Positions 18,283-30,286 of a stretch of DNA of 64,000 nt are shown piece after piece. Where the stretch lies: contig NZ_SAUZ01000003.1 in the NCBI RefSeq assembly GCF_004022215.1, positions 248,001 to 312,000 of the forward strand, in the 5' to 3' direction. This stretch comes from Paenirhodobacter populi (GTDB lineage Bacteria; Pseudomonadota; Alphaproteobacteria; Rhodobacterales; Rhodobacteraceae). Both the position numbers and the translations under genes were made by a program. Position 1 is the first letter of the stretch, and the number at the start of each line of letters is the position of its first letter. Under the pieces are notes generated by a model. The model did no database searches. It saw only the letters and a list, made by a program, of their open reading frames with translations, and was not told the origin of the DNA.

Positions 18283-19152
18283 TCAGGTCATTTCGGCAAT
18301 CGCCTTCGCCTTGGCGATCAGTTGCCGTGCCGTGACGATATGCAGGTTTTCGACGATTTTACCATCCACCACGGCGACGCCCTGCCCGCGCGCCTTCACC
18401 GCCTCGAAGGCGGCGATCTGGCGTTCGGCCAATTCCAGCTCGGCCGGGGTGGGCGCAAAGGCCGCATTCGCCGCGGCCAGCTGGGCGGGATGGATCAGCG
18501 TCTTGCCGTCAAATCCCATGTCGCGCCCCTGCTCGCATTCGGCGCGCAGCCCCTCTTCATCCGTGAAGGCAGTGTAGACACCATCGAGGATCACCTTGCC
18601 ATAGGCCTTCGCCGCCAGCAGGCACAGCCCCATCCCCGTCAGCAGCGGCAGCCGGTCGGGGCGATGGCGCCCCTGCAACTCCATCGACAGGTCGTTGGTG
18701 CCCATCACCATCCCCTCGAGCCGCGGGTGCGAGGCGATATCCGCCGCGTTCAGCACCCCGATCGCGGTTTCCACCATCGCCCACAGCGGCAGCGCCGAGG
18801 TCAGGTCCACCACCGCGTCCAGATCCTTCTTGAAGGATACCTTCGGCATCAGCAGCGCGTCGATGCGCACGCCGGCATGGACCGCATCCGCAAGCGCCAG
18901 CACATCCTCACGCCCCCACGGCGTGTCTAGCCCGTTGGCCCGCACGATCCGCAGCCGCGCTCCGTAATCGTATTGCGCCAGCGCCGACAGAACGCCCGCC
19001 CGCGCGGAGGCCTTTTCCTCCACCGTCACCGCATCCTCGAGATCGAAGATGATCGCGTCGCAGGGAAGTCCGGCCGCCTTTTCCAGCGCCCGCGGCTTCG
19101 ACCCGGGGATATAGAGCGCCGAACGGCAGGGGCGATCCGCTCCGTGAGCCAT
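18283..19152 (-). CDS. HpcH/HpaI-CitE family lyase or (3S)-malyl-CoA thioesterase
   Basis: 289 residues from MAHGADRPCRSALYIPGSKPRAL. The CitE-fold TIM barrel is shown by RSALYIPGS, the metal-binding DLEDAV, the substrate Arg in LRIVRANGLDTPWG, MPKV, and MVETAIGV. The position between nnrU and mdh matches R. sphaeroides mcl2, a (3S)-malyl-CoA thioesterase of the ethylmalonyl-CoA pathway (as I recall it). It could instead be a malyl- or citramalyl-CoA lyase; eye inspection does not decide. Divergent from mdh across 216 bp. Confidence 0.85.
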   Translation of the reverse strand: MAHGADRPCRSALYIPGSKPRALEKAAGLPCDAIIFDLEDAVTVEEKASARAGVLSALAQYDYGARLRIVRANGLDTPWGREDVLALADAVHAGVRIDALLMPKVSFKKDLDAVVDLTSALPLWAMVETAIGVLNAADIASHPRLEGMVMGTNDLSMELQGRHRPDRLPLLTGMGLCLLAAKAYGKVILDGVYTAFTDEEGLRAECEQGRDMGFDGKTLIHPAQLAAANAAFAPTPAELELAERQIAAFEAVKARGQGVAVVDGKIVENLHIVTARQLIAKAKAIAEMT

Positions 19153-19185
19153 GATTCTCTCCTTGCGACAAAGGTCCCCCTCTAG

Positions 19186-20331
<1,146 letters not shown>

Positions 20332-20337
20332 CCCTTG

Positions 20338-20361
20338 GGGCGCGCCACGGCGCGCCCTTTT
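20338..20361 (+). terminator. mdh terminator
   Basis: GGGCGCGC-CACG-GCGCGCCC followed by TTTTCC, 7 nt after the mdh stop. Confidence 0.85.
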
Positions 20362-20457
20362 CCATGCGCGTGCCCGCCGCCGCGGACCGCCGCGACGCTT
20401 CCCCTGCGTCAACAGACTCGGCGTGAGAGGCCCCGAATCCTCCATTGCTCCGCGTTT

Positions 20458-20486
20458 GTGATCACGGCTGCGAAGGGTGTGATCAC
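20458..20486. promoter_or_regulatory. Paired GTGATCAC operators upstream of sucC
   Basis: GTGATCAC at 20458-20465 and 20479-20486, centres 21 bp apart exactly as before sdhC, with outward flanks TTTGTGATCAC and GTGATCACAAA forming a larger dyad. They lie about 112-140 bp upstream of sucC, after the mdh terminator, in the presumed sucCDAB-lpd promoter. Confidence 0.78.
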
Positions 20487-20597
20487 AAATGTCGGTTTTC
20501 CGCCGATCCTGCGGCATTACACACAATATTCGTTTTATCGTCCGGTCAGACTGTGCCAAACCAGTCGCCGAAATCGTACCAGGAAGGGAAGTCTGGC

Positions 20598-21791
20598 ATG
20601 AACATTCATGAATATCAGGCAAAACAGCTTCTGAAGAGCTACGGCTGCCCGGTGTCGAACGGCCGCGTCGTTCTGAAGGCAGAGGAGGCCAAGACCGCCG
20701 CGGGCGAGCTTGACGGACCGCTGTGGGTGGTGAAGGCACAGATCCACGCCGGCGGCCGCGGCAAAGGCCATTTCAAGGAACCGGAAGCGGGCCCGAAGGG
20801 CGGCGTCCGTCTGGCAAAGTCGGTGGAGGAGGCCGCCGAACTCGCCCGGCAGATGCTTGGACGCACCCTGATCACCCATCAGACCGGACCGGCCGGCAAG
20901 CAGGTCAACCGCGTCTATATCGAGGAAGGCTCGGACATCGCGCGCGAACTCTATCTCGCGCTGCTGATCGACCGCAAAACCTCGCGCGTGAGCTTTGTCG
21001 TCTCGACCGAAGGCGGCATGGACATCGAGGAAGTCGCCGCCCATACCCCGGAAAAGATCCTGTCCTTCTCGGTCGATCCGGCGACGGGGCTGTCGGATTT
21101 CCACGGCCGCCGGGTCGCCTTCGCGCTCGGCCTGCAGGGCGGGCAGGTGAAGCAATGCGTGGCGCTGATCCGCAATCTCTACAAGGCCTTCATCGAGAAG
21201 GACATGGAGATGCTGGAGATCAACCCGCTGATCGTCACCCCGGAAGGCAATATCAAGGTGCTCGACGCCAAGCTGGGCTTCGACAACAACGCGCTCTATC
21301 GCCATCCCGACATTCAGGACCTGCGCGACACCACCGAGGAAGACCCGAAAGAGCTTGAAGCCTCGCGGTTCGACCTGAACTACATCGCCCTCGACGGCGA
21401 GATCGGCTGCATGGTGAACGGCGCCGGGCTGGCCATGGCGACGATGGACATCATCAAGCTCTACGGCTCGAACCCGGCGAACTTCCTTGATGTCGGCGGC
21501 GGCGCCACCCGCGAAAAGGTCACCGAGGCGTTCAAGATCATCACCTCGGACCCGAACGTGAAGGGCATCCTCGTCAACATCTTCGGCGGCATCATGCGCT
21601 GCGACATCATCGCCGAGGGCATCATCGCCGCGGTGAAGGAAGTCGGGCTGAAGGTCCCGCTGGTCGTGCGTCTCGAAGGCACGAACGTCGCGCTTGGCAA
21701 GGAGATCATCGCGAATTCCGGGCTGAACGTGATCGCGGCGGACGATCTGGGCGATGCTGCGCAGAAGATCGTCAAGGCAGTGAAAGGCTGA
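20598..21791 (+). CDS. sucC: Succinyl-CoA synthetase beta subunit (ADP-forming)
   Basis: 397 residues from [16 protein letters not shown]. The ATP-grasp fold contains [18 protein letters not shown], the metal-ligand region LEINPLIV with [15 protein letters not shown], and the C-terminal [15 protein letters not shown] and [10 protein letters not shown]. With SucD it converts succinyl-CoA to succinate with substrate-level phosphorylation. The open frame runs to 20445 through the operator region; MNIHEYQ is the universal SucC start. First gene of sucCD-lipoprotein-sucAB-MAPEG-lpd. Confidence 0.97.
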   Translation: MNIHEYQAKQLLKSYGCPVSNGRVVLKAEEAKTAAGELDGPLWVVKAQIHAGGRGKGHFKEPEAGPKGGVRLAKSVEEAAELARQMLGRTLITHQTGPAGKQVNRVYIEEGSDIARELYLALLIDRKTSRVSFVVSTEGGMDIEEVAAHTPEKILSFSVDPATGLSDFHGRRVAFALGLQGGQVKQCVALIRNLYKAFIEKDMEMLEINPLIVTPEGNIKVLDAKLGFDNNALYRHPDIQDLRDTTEEDPKELEASRFDLNYIALDGEIGCMVNGAGLAMATMDIIKLYGSNPANFLDVGGGATREKVTEAFKIITSDPNVKGILVNIFGGIMRCDIIAEGIIAAVKEVGLKVPLVVRLEGTNVALGKEIIANSGLNVIAADDLGDAAQKIVKAVKG

Positions 21792-21795
21792 GACC

Positions 21796-22683
21796 ATGGC
21801 TATCCTGATCAACGAAAACACCAAAGTCATCTGCCAGGGCCTGACCGGCTCGCAGGGCACCTTCCACACCGAACAGGCGATCGCCTACGGCACCAAGATG
21901 GTCGGCGGCGTGACCCCCGGCAAAGGCGGGACCGAGCATCTGGGCCTGCCGGTGTTCAACTCGGTCCACGAGGCCGTGGCCAAGACCGGCGCCGATGCGA
22001 CGGTGATCTACGTGCCGCCGCCCTTCGCGGCCGACTCGATCCTCGAGGCGATCGACGCGGAGATCCCGCTGATCGTCGCCATCACCGAGGGCATCCCGGT
22101 GCTCGACATGATGAAGGTGAAGCGCGCGCTGATGGACAGCAAGTCCCGCCTGATCGGGCCGAACTGCCCCGGCGTGATGACCCCCGACGCCTGCAAGATC
22201 GGCATCATGCCCGGCTCGATCTTCAAGCGCGGTTCGGTCGGCGTCGTGTCGCGTTCGGGCACGCTGACCTATGAGGCGGTGAAGCAGACGACGGACATCG
22301 GCCTTGGCCAGTCCTCGGCCGTGGGTATCGGCGGCGACCCGATCAAGGGCACCGAGCATATCGACGTGCTGGACATGTTCCTTGACGATCCGGAAACGGA
22401 ATCGATCATCATGATCGGCGAGATCGGCGGCTCGGCCGAGGAAGACGCGGCCGAATTCCTGATCGAACAGAAGAAGAAGGGCCGCTGGAAGCCGGTCGCG
22501 GGCTTCATCGCGGGCCGCACGGCGCCTCCGGGCCGCCGCATGGGCCATGCGGGCGCCATCGTCTCGGGCGGCAAGGGCGACGCCGGGTCGAAGATCGAGG
22601 CCATGCAGCGCGCCGGGATCGTCGTCGCGGAAAGCCCCGCCTCGCTCGGCGAAGCCGTGCTGAAGGCGATCAAGGGCGAATGA
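21796..22683 (+). CDS. sucD: Succinyl-CoA synthetase alpha subunit
   Basis: 295 residues from [21 protein letters not shown]. The Rossmann CoA-binding domain has [12 protein letters not shown] and [15 protein letters not shown]. The phosphorylated catalytic His251 lies in [28 protein letters not shown] and [15 protein letters not shown] are also diagnostic. It starts 4 nt after sucC. Confidence 0.98.
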   Translation: MAILINENTKVICQGLTGSQGTFHTEQAIAYGTKMVGGVTPGKGGTEHLGLPVFNSVHEAVAKTGADATVIYVPPPFAADSILEAIDAEIPLIVAITEGIPVLDMMKVKRALMDSKSRLIGPNCPGVMTPDACKIGIMPGSIFKRGSVGVVSRSGTLTYEAVKQTTDIGLGQSSAVGIGGDPIKGTEHIDVLDMFLDDPETESIIMIGEIGGSAEEDAAEFLIEQKKKGRWKPVAGFIAGRTAPPGRRMGHAGAIVSGGKGDAGSKIEAMQRAGIVVAESPASLGEAVLKAIKGE

Positions 22684-22691
22684 GAAACAGG

Positions 22692-22714
22692 GGCCGCGGG
22701 CATGACCCGCGGCC
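22692..22714 (+). other. Intra-operon hairpin between sucD and the lipoprotein gene
   Basis: GGCCGCGGG-CATGA-CCCGCGGCC, a perfect 9-bp stem 9 nt after the sucD stop, with no U-run. It may slow decay of the sucCD message or partly terminate, giving different sucCD and sucAB-lpd levels. Confidence 0.6.
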
Positions 22715-22795
22715 TCGCGAAAGCGCCGGGCAGGTTTGCGAACCCGTCCTGCCCTTTCAGGGAAGTCCGGCCATACCGGCCGCGGAGGTTAGGCA

Positions 22796-23167
22796 ATGAA
22801 ACGTGTTATCCCGGTTCTCGCGGTATCCGCCCTGATGCTTGGCGGCTGCGCGATGGAAATGCCGGGCGTCACGGCGGGCGAGGCCGGGGCCCAGCACCCG
22901 CTTGCGCCTCCGGTTCCGCAGAACGTGCGGGCCCATGCGCTGTGGCAGAAGCAGACCGGCATCAACGGCGATTCCATCGCCGCGATCGGCGGAGACACCA
23001 GCCAGGCCTATATCTATTACGACCCGATCGTCGCGAACCAGGCCGCGCTTGCCGCCGCGCCGGCGAAGCTCTGCGCCAGTTACGGCAAGCAGCTGGCCTC
23101 TTCCTACACGACCCTGCCGCAGGATGGCGAACCCGGCGTCAAGGTCATCGCAGTGACCTGTCACTGA
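22796..23167 (+). CDS. Small lipoprotein between sucD and sucA
   Basis: 123 residues. The signal MKRVIPVLAVSALMLGGC has a good lipobox (LGGC, Cys18). The mature part contains KQTGINGDSIAAIGGDTSQAYIYYD and two further cysteines (KLCASYG and VTCH at the C-terminus). No domain recognised. Its place inside the suc operon parallels the two lipoproteins inside sdh. Function unknown. Confidence 0.85.
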   Translation: MKRVIPVLAVSALMLGGCAMEMPGVTAGEAGAQHPLAPPVPQNVRAHALWQKQTGINGDSIAAIGGDTSQAYIYYDPIVANQAALAAAPAKLCASYGKQLASSYTTLPQDGEPGVKVIAVTCH

Positions 23168-23206
23168 ACTCTTTCCCGGCCCCAGCCACTTTCAAGGACG
23201 AACTCC

Positions 23207-26164
23207 ATGAATGACCAATCCCCAAACGAACAGTTCGAAGCGTCCAGCTTCCTGCAGGGCGCGAATGCGGATTACGTCGAGCAGCTTTACGCGAATTACG
23301 CCCGGGACCCGGCCTCGGTCGATGCGAGCTGGCAGGCGTTCTTCGCCTCGCTCGGTGACAGCGGGGCGGATGCAGAACATGCCGCCGAGGGCGCGTCCTG
23401 GGCGCGCAGCGACTGGCCCCCGGTTCCGGGCGGCGAGATCATGGGCGCGCTGACCGGCGAATGGCCCGTCGTTCCCGCCAAGGAAACCAAGGCCGCCGGC
23501 GACAAGATCAAGGCGAAGGCCGCTGAAGCCGGCGTGCAGGTGTCCGAGGAACAGGTGAAACGCGCCGTCCTCGATTCCGTGCGCGCGATCATGATCATCC
23601 GCGCCTACCGGATCCGCGGCCACCTGATCGCCAACCTCGACCCGCTGCGGATGCGCGACGAACGCAACCACCCGGAACTCGACCCGCACAGCTACGGCTT
23701 CACCGAGGCCGACATGGACCGGCCGATCTTCATCGACAACGTGCTGGGCATGACCCACGCCTCGATGCGGCAGATCGTCGACGTGCTGAAGCGCACCTAT
23801 TGCGGCACCTTCGCGCTGCAATACATGCACATCTCGGACCCGGAACAATCCGCCTGGCTGAAGGAACGGATCGAGGGCTACGGCAACGAGATCGCCTTCA
23901 CCCGCGAAGGCCGCCGCGCCATCCTCGACAAGCTGGTCGAGGCGGAAGGGTTCGAGAAATTCCTGCACGTCAAATACATGGGGACGAAGCGTTTCGGCCT
24001 TGATGGCGGGGAATCGCTGATCCCGGCGATGGAACAGATCATCAAGCGCGGCGGTGCGCTTGGCGTGAAGGAAATCGTCATGGGCATGCCGCACCGCGGC
24101 CGCCTGTCGGTGCTGACCAACGTTCTGGGCAAGCCCTACCGCGCGATCTTCAACGAATTCCAGGGCGGTTCCTACAAGCCGGACGAAGTCGAAGGCTCGG
24201 GCGATGTGAAATACCACCTCGGCACCTCTTCGGACCGGACCTTCGACGGCAACACCGTCCACCTGTCGCTGGTGGCGAACCCCTCGCACCTCGAAGCGGT
24301 GGATCCGGTCGTCCTCGGCAAGGCCCGCGCCAAGCAGGACCAGCTCAACGATACCGACCGCACCATGGTCCTGCCGATCCTGATGCACGGCGACGCGGCC
24401 TTTGCGGGTCAGGGGATCGTGGCGGAATGCTTCCAGCTTTCGGGGATCCGCGGCCACCGCACCGGCGGTACGATGCATATCATCGTGAACAACCAGATCG
24501 GCTTCACCACGGCGCCGCACTTCTCGCGCTCCTCGCCCTATCCGACGGATATCGCCCTGATGGTCGAGGCGCCGATCTTCCACGTCAACGGCGATGACCC
24601 GGAAGCCGTGGTCCATGCCGCGCGCGTCGCGGTGGAATTCCGCCAGAAGTTCCACAAGGACGTGGTCATCGACATCTTCTGCTATCGCCGCTTCGGTCAC
24701 AACGAAGGCGACGAGCCGATGTTCACCAACCCGATCATGTACAAGCAGATCAAGGGCCACAAGACGACCCTTCAGCTCTACACCGACCGGCTGGTGAAGG
24801 ATGGCCTGATCCCGGAAGGCGAGATCGAGGACATGAAGGCCGCCTTCCAGGCGAAGCTGAACGAGGAATTCGAGGCCGGCAAGACCTATCGCCCGAACAA
24901 GGCCGACTGGCTCGACGGCAAATGGACCGGCCTGACGCCCGAAGGCGCCGATTACACCGCCGGCGATACCTCGATCAGCCCGGAAACCTTCGCCGAGGTC
25001 GGCCATGCGCTGGTCACCGCGCCGAAGGATTTCGACCTGCACAAGACGGTCGCGCGCAACCTCGAGAACAAGAAGAAGATGTTCGAGAGCGGCAAGGGCT
25101 TCGACTGGGCGACCGGCGAGGCGCTGGCCTTCGGCAGCCTTCTGGCCGAGGGCTTCCCGGTGCGCCTGTCGGGCGAGGATTCGGCGCGCGGCACCTTCTC
25201 CCAACGCCATTCGGCGCTGGTCGACCAGACGACCGAGGATCGCTACTACCCGCTGAACCACATCAAGCCGGGTCAGGCGCGCTATGAGGTCATCGACTCG
25301 GCCCTGTCGGAATATGCGGTCTGCGGGTTCGAATACGGCTATTCGCTGGCCGAACCCAATGCGCTGACCCTGTGGGAAGGCCAGTTCGGCGACTTCGCCA
25401 ACGGCGCGCAGATCATCTTCGACCAGTTCGTGTCCTCGGGTGAATCGAAATGGCTGCGGATGTCGGGGCTCGTGCTGCTGCTGCCGCATGGCTACGAAGG
25501 TCAGGGGCCGGAACATTCCTCGGCGCGGCTGGAACGCTATCTGCAGATGTCCGCGCAGGAAAACTGGATCGTCGCCAACTGCTCGACCCCGGCGAACTAC
25601 TTCCACATCCTGCGCCGGCAGCTCAAGCGGACCTTCCGCAAGCCGCTGGTGCTGATGACGCCGAAATCGCTGCTGCGCCATCCGATGTGCGTGTCCTCGG
25701 CCGAGGAATTCACCACCGGCTCGATCTTCCATCGGGTGATGTGGGACGACGCGCAGCGCGGCACGTCGGAACTGGAGTTGAAGCCGGATGCGGACATCAA
25801 GCGCGTCGTGATCTGCTCGGGCAAGGTCTACTACGATCTGCTGGCCGAACGCGACAAGCGCGGGCTGACCGATGTCTACCTGCTGCGGCTGGAACAGTTC
25901 TACCCGTTCCCGGCGCAGTCGATGACGCAGGAACTGGCGCGCTTCAAGGATGCCGAGATCATCTGGTGTCAGGAAGAGCCCAAGAACATGGGCGCCTGGA
26001 CCTTTGTCGAGCCGAACATCGAATGGGTTCTGGCCCGGATCGAGGCGAAGCATCCCCGCGCCCGCTATGCCGGTCGCTCGGCCTCCGCCTCGCCGGCGAC
26101 GGGTCTGGGCAAGACCCACAAGATGGAACAGGACGCGCTCGTCAACGACGCGCTGGAGGGCTGA
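23207..26164 (+). CDS. sucA: 2-oxoglutarate dehydrogenase E1 component
   Basis: 985 residues of thiamine-diphosphate-dependent decarboxylase, E1 of the 2-oxoglutarate dehydrogenase complex. The N-terminal tail [17 protein letters not shown] contacts E2. [18 protein letters not shown], the ThDP-binding [10 protein letters not shown] and NNQIGFTT, and the transketolase-like C-half ([39 protein letters not shown]) are all present. Length is normal for the family. sucB begins 1 nt after its stop. Confidence 0.98.
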   Translation: MNDQSPNEQFEASSFLQGANADYVEQLYANYARDPASVDASWQAFFASLGDSGADAEHAAEGASWARSDWPPVPGGEIMGALTGEWPVVPAKETKAAGDKIKAKAAEAGVQVSEEQVKRAVLDSVRAIMIIRAYRIRGHLIANLDPLRMRDERNHPELDPHSYGFTEADMDRPIFIDNVLGMTHASMRQIVDVLKRTYCGTFALQYMHISDPEQSAWLKERIEGYGNEIAFTREGRRAILDKLVEAEGFEKFLHVKYMGTKRFGLDGGESLIPAMEQIIKRGGALGVKEIVMGMPHRGRLSVLTNVLGKPYRAIFNEFQGGSYKPDEVEGSGDVKYHLGTSSDRTFDGNTVHLSLVANPSHLEAVDPVVLGKARAKQDQLNDTDRTMVLPILMHGDAAFAGQGIVAECFQLSGIRGHRTGGTMHIIVNNQIGFTTAPHFSRSSPYPTDIALMVEAPIFHVNGDDPEAVVHAARVAVEFRQKFHKDVVIDIFCYRRFGHNEGDEPMFTNPIMYKQIKGHKTTLQLYTDRLVKDGLIPEGEIEDMKAAFQAKLNEEFEAGKTYRPNKADWLDGKWTGLTPEGADYTAGDTSISPETFAEVGHALVTAPKDFDLHKTVARNLENKKKMFESGKGFDWATGEALAFGSLLAEGFPVRLSGEDSARGTFSQRHSALVDQTTEDRYYPLNHIKPGQARYEVIDSALSEYAVCGFEYGYSLAEPNALTLWEGQFGDFANGAQIIFDQFVSSGESKWLRMSGLVLLLPHGYEGQGPEHSSARLERYLQMSAQENWIVANCSTPANYFHILRRQLKRTFRKPLVLMTPKSLLRHPMCVSSAEEFTTGSIFHRVMWDDAQRGTSELELKPDADIKRVVICSGKVYYDLLAERDKRGLTDVYLLRLEQFYPFPAQSMTQELARFKDAEIIWCQEEPKNMGAWTFVEPNIEWVLARIEAKHPRARYAGRSASASPATGLGKTHKMEQDALVNDALEG

Positions 26165-26165
26165 G

Positions 26166-27704
26166 ATGACCGACGTTCGTGTGCCCACGCTTGGCGAAAG
26201 CGTGTCCGAAGCCACCGTCGCCACCTGGTTCAAGAAGCCGGGTGACGCGGTCGCGCAGGACGAAATGCTGTGCGAGCTGGAAACCGACAAGGTGACGGTC
26301 GAAGTCCCGGCCCCTGCCGCCGGGACCCTGGCCGAGATCGTCGCGCCCGAAGGCGAGACGGTCGGCGTCAACGCGCTCCTTGCCACGATCACCGAAGCGG
26401 GCGCCGCGGCGCCCGCCCCGCAACCGAAGAAAACCGAAGCCGCGGCCGCGCCCCAGCCGGCCGCGCAAGAGTCCAAAGAGGTCAAGATGACGGACGTGAT
26501 GGTGCCCGCACTGGGCGAAAGCGTGTCGGAAGCCACGGTTTCCACCTGGTTCAAGAAAGTGGGCGACACGGTCGCGCAGGACGAGATGCTGTGCGAACTG
26601 GAAACCGACAAGGTCTCGGTCGAGGTTCCCTCGCCGGTGGCCGGCGTCCTGACCGAAATCGTGGCGCCCGAAGGCGCGACCGTCATGGCCTCGGCGAAGC
26701 TTGCCGTGGTGGCCGAAGGCGCCGCCGGCACCGTCGCGCCGCCCGCGCAGGCACCCGCCGTTTCGCCGGCGGCCGATGTTCCGCCGGTCACCGGCAAGGA
26801 TGTGGAAGACGCCCCCTCGGCGAAGAAGGCGATGGCCGAGGCCGGCCTGTCCGCCGATCAGGTCACCGGCACCGGCCGCGACGGTCGCATCATGAAGGAA
26901 GACGTGGCCGCCGCCGTCGCGAAACCGGCCGCCGCGCCCGTCGCCGCGGCCCCTGCCCCGGCACCCGCCGCCGTGCCGCGCGCCGCAGTCTCCGCCGATG
27001 ATGCCTCGCGCGAGGAACGGGTGAAGATGACCCGCCTGCGCGCCACCATCGCGCGCCGCCTGAAGGATGCTCAGAACACCGCCGCCATGCTGACGACCTA
27101 CAACGAGGTCGACATGTCCGGCATCATGGAGCTGCGCAACACCTACAAGGAGCAGTTCGAGAAGAAGCACGGCGTGAAGCTCGGCTTCATGTCCTTCTTC
27201 GTGAAGGCCTGCTGCCACGCGCTGGTCGAGGTGCCCGAAGTCAACGCCGAGATCGACGGCGGCGACGTCATCTACAAGCATTACGTCCACATGGGCGTCG
27301 CGGTCGGCACGCCGAACGGTCTTGTCGTGCCGGTCGTCCGTGACGCCGACCAGAAGGGCTTCGCCGAGATCGAGAAGGAGATCGCCGCCTACGGCAAGCG
27401 TGCCCGCGACGGCAAGCTGACCATGGCGGACATGCAGGGCGGCTCGTTCACCATCTCGAACGGCGGCGTCTACGGCTCGCTGATGTCCTCGCCGATCCTG
27501 AACCCGCCGCAGTCGGGCATCCTCGGCATGCACAAGATCCAGGAACGTCCGGTCGTCGTGAACGGTCAGATCGTGATCCGCCCGATGATGTATCTGGCGC
27601 TGAGCTACGACCACCGGATCGTCGACGGCAAGGGCGCGGTGACCTTCCTCGTCCGCGTGAAAGAGGCGCTCGAAGATCCGCGCCGCCTGCTGATGGATCT
27701 CTGA
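26166..27704 (+). CDS. sucB: Dihydrolipoyl succinyltransferase E2 with two lipoyl domains
   Basis: 512 residues. Two tandem lipoyl domains: about 1-77 and about 105-180, each with the lipoylated ETDK motif ([13 protein letters not shown] and [13 protein letters not shown]). Ala/Pro-rich linkers follow, then an E1/E3-binding domain ([26 protein letters not shown], about 215-250), then the CoA acyltransferase core with active-site [13 protein letters not shown] near the C-terminus. E. coli SucB has one lipoyl domain, so this is a duplicated arrangement. It starts 1 nt after sucA. Confidence 0.97.
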   Translation: MTDVRVPTLGESVSEATVATWFKKPGDAVAQDEMLCELETDKVTVEVPAPAAGTLAEIVAPEGETVGVNALLATITEAGAAAPAPQPKKTEAAAAPQPAAQESKEVKMTDVMVPALGESVSEATVSTWFKKVGDTVAQDEMLCELETDKVSVEVPSPVAGVLTEIVAPEGATVMASAKLAVVAEGAAGTVAPPAQAPAVSPAADVPPVTGKDVEDAPSAKKAMAEAGLSADQVTGTGRDGRIMKEDVAAAVAKPAAAPVAAAPAPAPAAVPRAAVSADDASREERVKMTRLRATIARRLKDAQNTAAMLTTYNEVDMSGIMELRNTYKEQFEKKHGVKLGFMSFFVKACCHALVEVPEVNAEIDGGDVIYKHYVHMGVAVGTPNGLVVPVVRDADQKGFAEIEKEIAAYGKRARDGKLTMADMQGGSFTISNGGVYGSLMSSPILNPPQSGILGMHKIQERPVVVNGQIVIRPMMYLALSYDHRIVDGKGAVTFLVRVKEALEDPRRLLMDL

Positions 27705-27712
27705 TCCCCGAC

Positions 27713-27732
27713 CCCCGGCGCAAGCCGGGGGC
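27713..27732 (+). other. Hairpin between sucB and the MAPEG gene
   Basis: CCCCCGGC-GCAA-GCCGGGGG followed by CCTTTCTC. A GNRA-type loop with a weak U-tract; a possible partial terminator or stabiliser before the MAPEG and lpd genes. Confidence 0.6.
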
Positions 27733-27750
27733 CTTTCTCTGGAGGACGCC

Positions 27751-28158
27751 ATGACCCCCGAACTGACGGCCCTCGCGATTGCGGCGCTCTGGCAGGTGGT
27801 GATGGTCGGCGCCGCCGGGGCGGTGATGAACCGCGAACTTGGCCCGGCCTTCAACGCCGGCCCGCGCGACCGGATGCCCGAGCCCTCCCCCCTGCTCGGG
27901 CGGTTGCGCCGCGCGGTGAACAACCATGTCGAGAACCTCGGGCTGTTCACCATCGCCGTCGTGGTCGTCACGCTTTCGGGCAAGGCGGGCGGATTCACCG
28001 CCGCCAGTGCCTGGGTGTTCGTCGCGGCACGCGTCCTCTATCTGCCCGCCTATGCCTTCGGCTGGTCGCCCTGGCGTTCGGTGATCTGGATGGTCGGGCT
28101 TCTGGCAACCCTGGCGATGATCTTCGCCGCACTATTCGGGTCCGCAGCGGCGGCCTGA
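27751..28158 (+). CDS. MAPEG family membrane protein
   Basis: 135 residues with four hydrophobic helices (about 5-25, 55-77, 82-100, 105-130). The segment RLRRAVNNHVENLGLF carries the conserved Arg and the ENL/N-H pattern of the MAPEG (eicosanoid/glutathione-linked) superfamily, and RVLYLPAYAFGW matches the last loop. It is embedded between sucB and lpd (12-bp gap). Bacterial MAPEG proteins of this type have no settled function; no link to 2-oxoglutarate dehydrogenase is known to me. Confidence 0.85.
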   Translation: MTPELTALAIAALWQVVMVGAAGAVMNRELGPAFNAGPRDRMPEPSPLLGRLRRAVNNHVENLGLFTIAVVVVTLSGKAGGFTAASAWVFVAARVLYLPAYAFGWSPWRSVIWMVGLLATLAMIFAALFGSAAAA

Positions 28159-28170
28159 CAGGAGAATGAA

Positions 28171-29559
28171 ATGGCTGAATTTGATGTGATCGTGATCGGC
28201 GGCGGCCCGGGCGGCTATGTCTGTGCGATCCACTGCGCCCAGCTGGGCCTGAAGACCGCCTGCGTCGAGGGGCGCGAGGCGCTTGGCGGCACCTGCCTCA
28301 ACGTCGGCTGCATCCCGTCGAAGGCTTTGCTGCACGCGACGCACGAACTGCATGAACTGCATGAGAATTTCGACAAGATGGGGCTGACGCAGGCCTCGGT
28401 GAAGGTCGACTGGAAGAAGATGCAGGCCTACAAGCAGGACGTCATCGGCCAGAACACCAAGGGCATCGAATTCCTGTTCAAGAAGAACAAGATCACCTGG
28501 CTGAAGGGCTGGGGCTCGATCCCCGCGGCGGGTCAGGTCAAGGTCGGCGACGAGGTGCATACCGCGAAGAACATCGTCATCGCCTCGGGCTCCGAACCGT
28601 CGAGCCTGCCGGGGATCGAGATCGACGAGGAAACCGTCGTCACCTCGACCGGCGCGCTGGCGCTGCCGAAGATCCCGAAGTCGATGGTCGTCATCGGCGC
28701 GGGGGTGATCGGGCTGGAAATGGGGTCGGTCTATGCGCGGCTCGGCACGGATGTGACGGTGGTCGAATATCTCGACGCGATCACCCCCGGCATGGACGGC
28801 GAGGTCGCCAAGGCCTTCCAGAAGATCCTGACGAAGCAGGGGCTGAAATTCGTTCTCGGCGCCGCCGTGCAGGGGGTCGAGAAGGGCAAGGGCAAGAACA
28901 CCGTCAAATACAAGCTGCGCAAGGATGAGTCCGAAAACGCGGTCGAGGCGGAAGTCGTGCTCGTCGCCACCGGGCGCAAGCCCTATACGGACGGCCTTGG
29001 GCTTCAGGCGCTTGGGGTCGAGATCCTGCCGCGCGGCCAGATCAAGACCGACGCGCATTGGCAGACCACCGTTCCCGGCATCTATGCGATCGGCGACGCG
29101 ATCGTCGGCCCGATGCTCGCCCACAAGGCCGAGGATGAAGGCATGGCGGTGGCCGAGGTTCTGGCCGGGAAATACGGCCATGTGAACTACGACGTGATCC
29201 CCGGCGTGATCTACACCACGCCCGAAGTGTCCTCGGTCGGCAAGACCGAAGAGGCGCTGAAGCAGGAAGGCCGCGCCTACAAGGTGGGCAAGTTCTCCTT
29301 CATGGGCAACGGCCGCGCCAAGGCCGTGTTCCAGGCCGAGGGCTTCGTCAAGCTGATCGTCGATGCGAACACCGACCGCATTCTTGGCTGCCATATCATC
29401 GGGCCGTCGGCGGGCGAGCTGATCCACGAGATCTGCGTTGGCATGGAATTCGGCGCCTCGGCGCAGGACATCGCGCTGACCTGCCACGCCCATCCGACCT
29501 TCTCGGAAGCGGTGCGGGAGGCGGCGCTGGCCTGCGGGCTGGGCGCGATCCACGCTTGA
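28171..29559 (+). CDS. lpd: Dihydrolipoamide dehydrogenase E3
   Basis: 462 residues. FAD-binding [11 protein letters not shown] at about 10-20; redox-active disulfide C42/C47 in [19 protein letters not shown]-binding [17 protein letters not shown]; interface motif HAHPTFSE with the catalytic His-Glu pair (around 441/446). It reoxidises dihydrolipoamide for the 2-oxoglutarate complex, and may serve other complexes. Last gene of the suc operon, closed by a terminator. Confidence 0.98.
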   Translation: MAEFDVIVIGGGPGGYVCAIHCAQLGLKTACVEGREALGGTCLNVGCIPSKALLHATHELHELHENFDKMGLTQASVKVDWKKMQAYKQDVIGQNTKGIEFLFKKNKITWLKGWGSIPAAGQVKVGDEVHTAKNIVIASGSEPSSLPGIEIDEETVVTSTGALALPKIPKSMVVIGAGVIGLEMGSVYARLGTDVTVVEYLDAITPGMDGEVAKAFQKILTKQGLKFVLGAAVQGVEKGKGKNTVKYKLRKDESENAVEAEVVLVATGRKPYTDGLGLQALGVEILPRGQIKTDAHWQTTVPGIYAIGDAIVGPMLAHKAEDEGMAVAEVLAGKYGHVNYDVIPGVIYTTPEVSSVGKTEEALKQEGRAYKVGKFSFMGNGRAKAVFQAEGFVKLIVDANTDRILGCHIIGPSAGELIHEICVGMEFGASAQDIALTCHAHPTFSEAVREAALACGLGAIHA

Positions 29560-29583
29560 GGGATCGGTCAGGGTTTTTGGGAG

Positions 29584-29612
29584 GGGCGGCTTTCGGGCCG
29601 CCCTTTCGTTTT
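29584..29612 (+). terminator. suc-lpd operon terminator
   Basis: GGGCGGC-TTTCGG-GCCGCCC followed by TTTCGTTTT, 24 nt after the lpd stop. Confidence 0.88.
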
Positions 29613-29635
29613 CGGTGCACCCGCGTCCCGGGCGC

Positions 29636-29704
29636 GGGGGGCTGTCTGCCCCCCGTCGTGGCAAGCCAAGACTCCCCCCGAGGATATTTATGGAAGAATG
29701 AAGG
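29636..29704 (+). repeat. Composite intergenic repeat, copy D
   Basis: GGGGGGC-TGTCT-GCCCCCC (29636-29654), then TGGC-AA-GCCA (29659-29668), then the box with CCCCCCGAGGATATTTATGG (29671-29704). Sits between lpd and the converging thioesterase gene. Confidence 0.8.
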
Positions 29705-29713
29705 AGGCGGGGA

Positions 29714-30214
29714 TCACTTGCCCTCGGCCGCGGCCTTTTCCAACCGCTCGGCGAATTCGCGGCGCAGGCTGCGGCGCACCTCGGCCGCTTTCCAGCGATG
29801 TTTCTGCAATTCGGTCACCGGATCGAGCGGCGGCACCGTCACCGGGCGGCCTTCGTCATCCACCGCGACCATGGTGAAATAGCAGCTGTTGGTATGGCGC
29901 CGGGTGCCGGTGGTGATGTTTTCGGCGTCGACCCGGATGCCGATTTCCATCGAGCTGTGGCCGGTATAGTTGACGGAGGCCGAGAATTTCACCAGCTCGC
30001 CCACATGGATCGGCTGCTTGAACATCACCTGATCGACGCTCAGCGTGACAGCGTAGCAGCGCGAATAGCGCGAGGCGAGCGAGAAGGCCACGCGGTCGAG
30101 CCAGCTCAGCAGCGCGCCCCCATGCACCTTGCCCGAGAAATTCGCCATGTCGGGGGTCATCAGCACCGTCATTTCAAGCTGGCGGCGTTCGTCATCGGTC
30201 AACTGGCTGGTCAT
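29714..30214 (-). CDS. Hotdog-fold acyl-CoA thioesterase
   Basis: 166 residues from MTSQLTDDERRQLEMTVLMTP. The HotDog ACOT-type core has NFSGKVHGGALLSWLDRVAF (catalytic Asp helix), SVDQVMFKQPIHVGELV and RRHTNSCYFTMVAVDDEGRPV. The C-terminal AEVRRSLRREFAERLEKAAAE is helical. Related to YciA-type enzymes that release CoA from acyl-CoAs in the cytosol; the substrate cannot be read from sequence. The frame extends 21 codons upstream without homology. Confidence 0.9.
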   Translation of the reverse strand: MTSQLTDDERRQLEMTVLMTPDMANFSGKVHGGALLSWLDRVAFSLASRYSRCYAVTLSVDQVMFKQPIHVGELVKFSASVNYTGHSSMEIGIRVDAENITTGTRRHTNSCYFTMVAVDDEGRPVTVPPLDPVTELQKHRWKAAEVRRSLRREFAERLEKAAAEGK

Positions 30215-30286
30215 GGGGTCCTTCGGGCCTGTCCCTTGCTTATGGACGCAGATTGCGCACGGGGCGGGGCAGGTCAAGAAGGATGT

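Noticed and set aside
18283-19152. Citrate lyase beta subunit (CitE) as the exact function
   Set aside because: No citrate lyase alpha/gamma genes nearby and the location matches the mcl2 locus of Rhodobacter; a malyl-CoA thioesterase or lyase is more likely.
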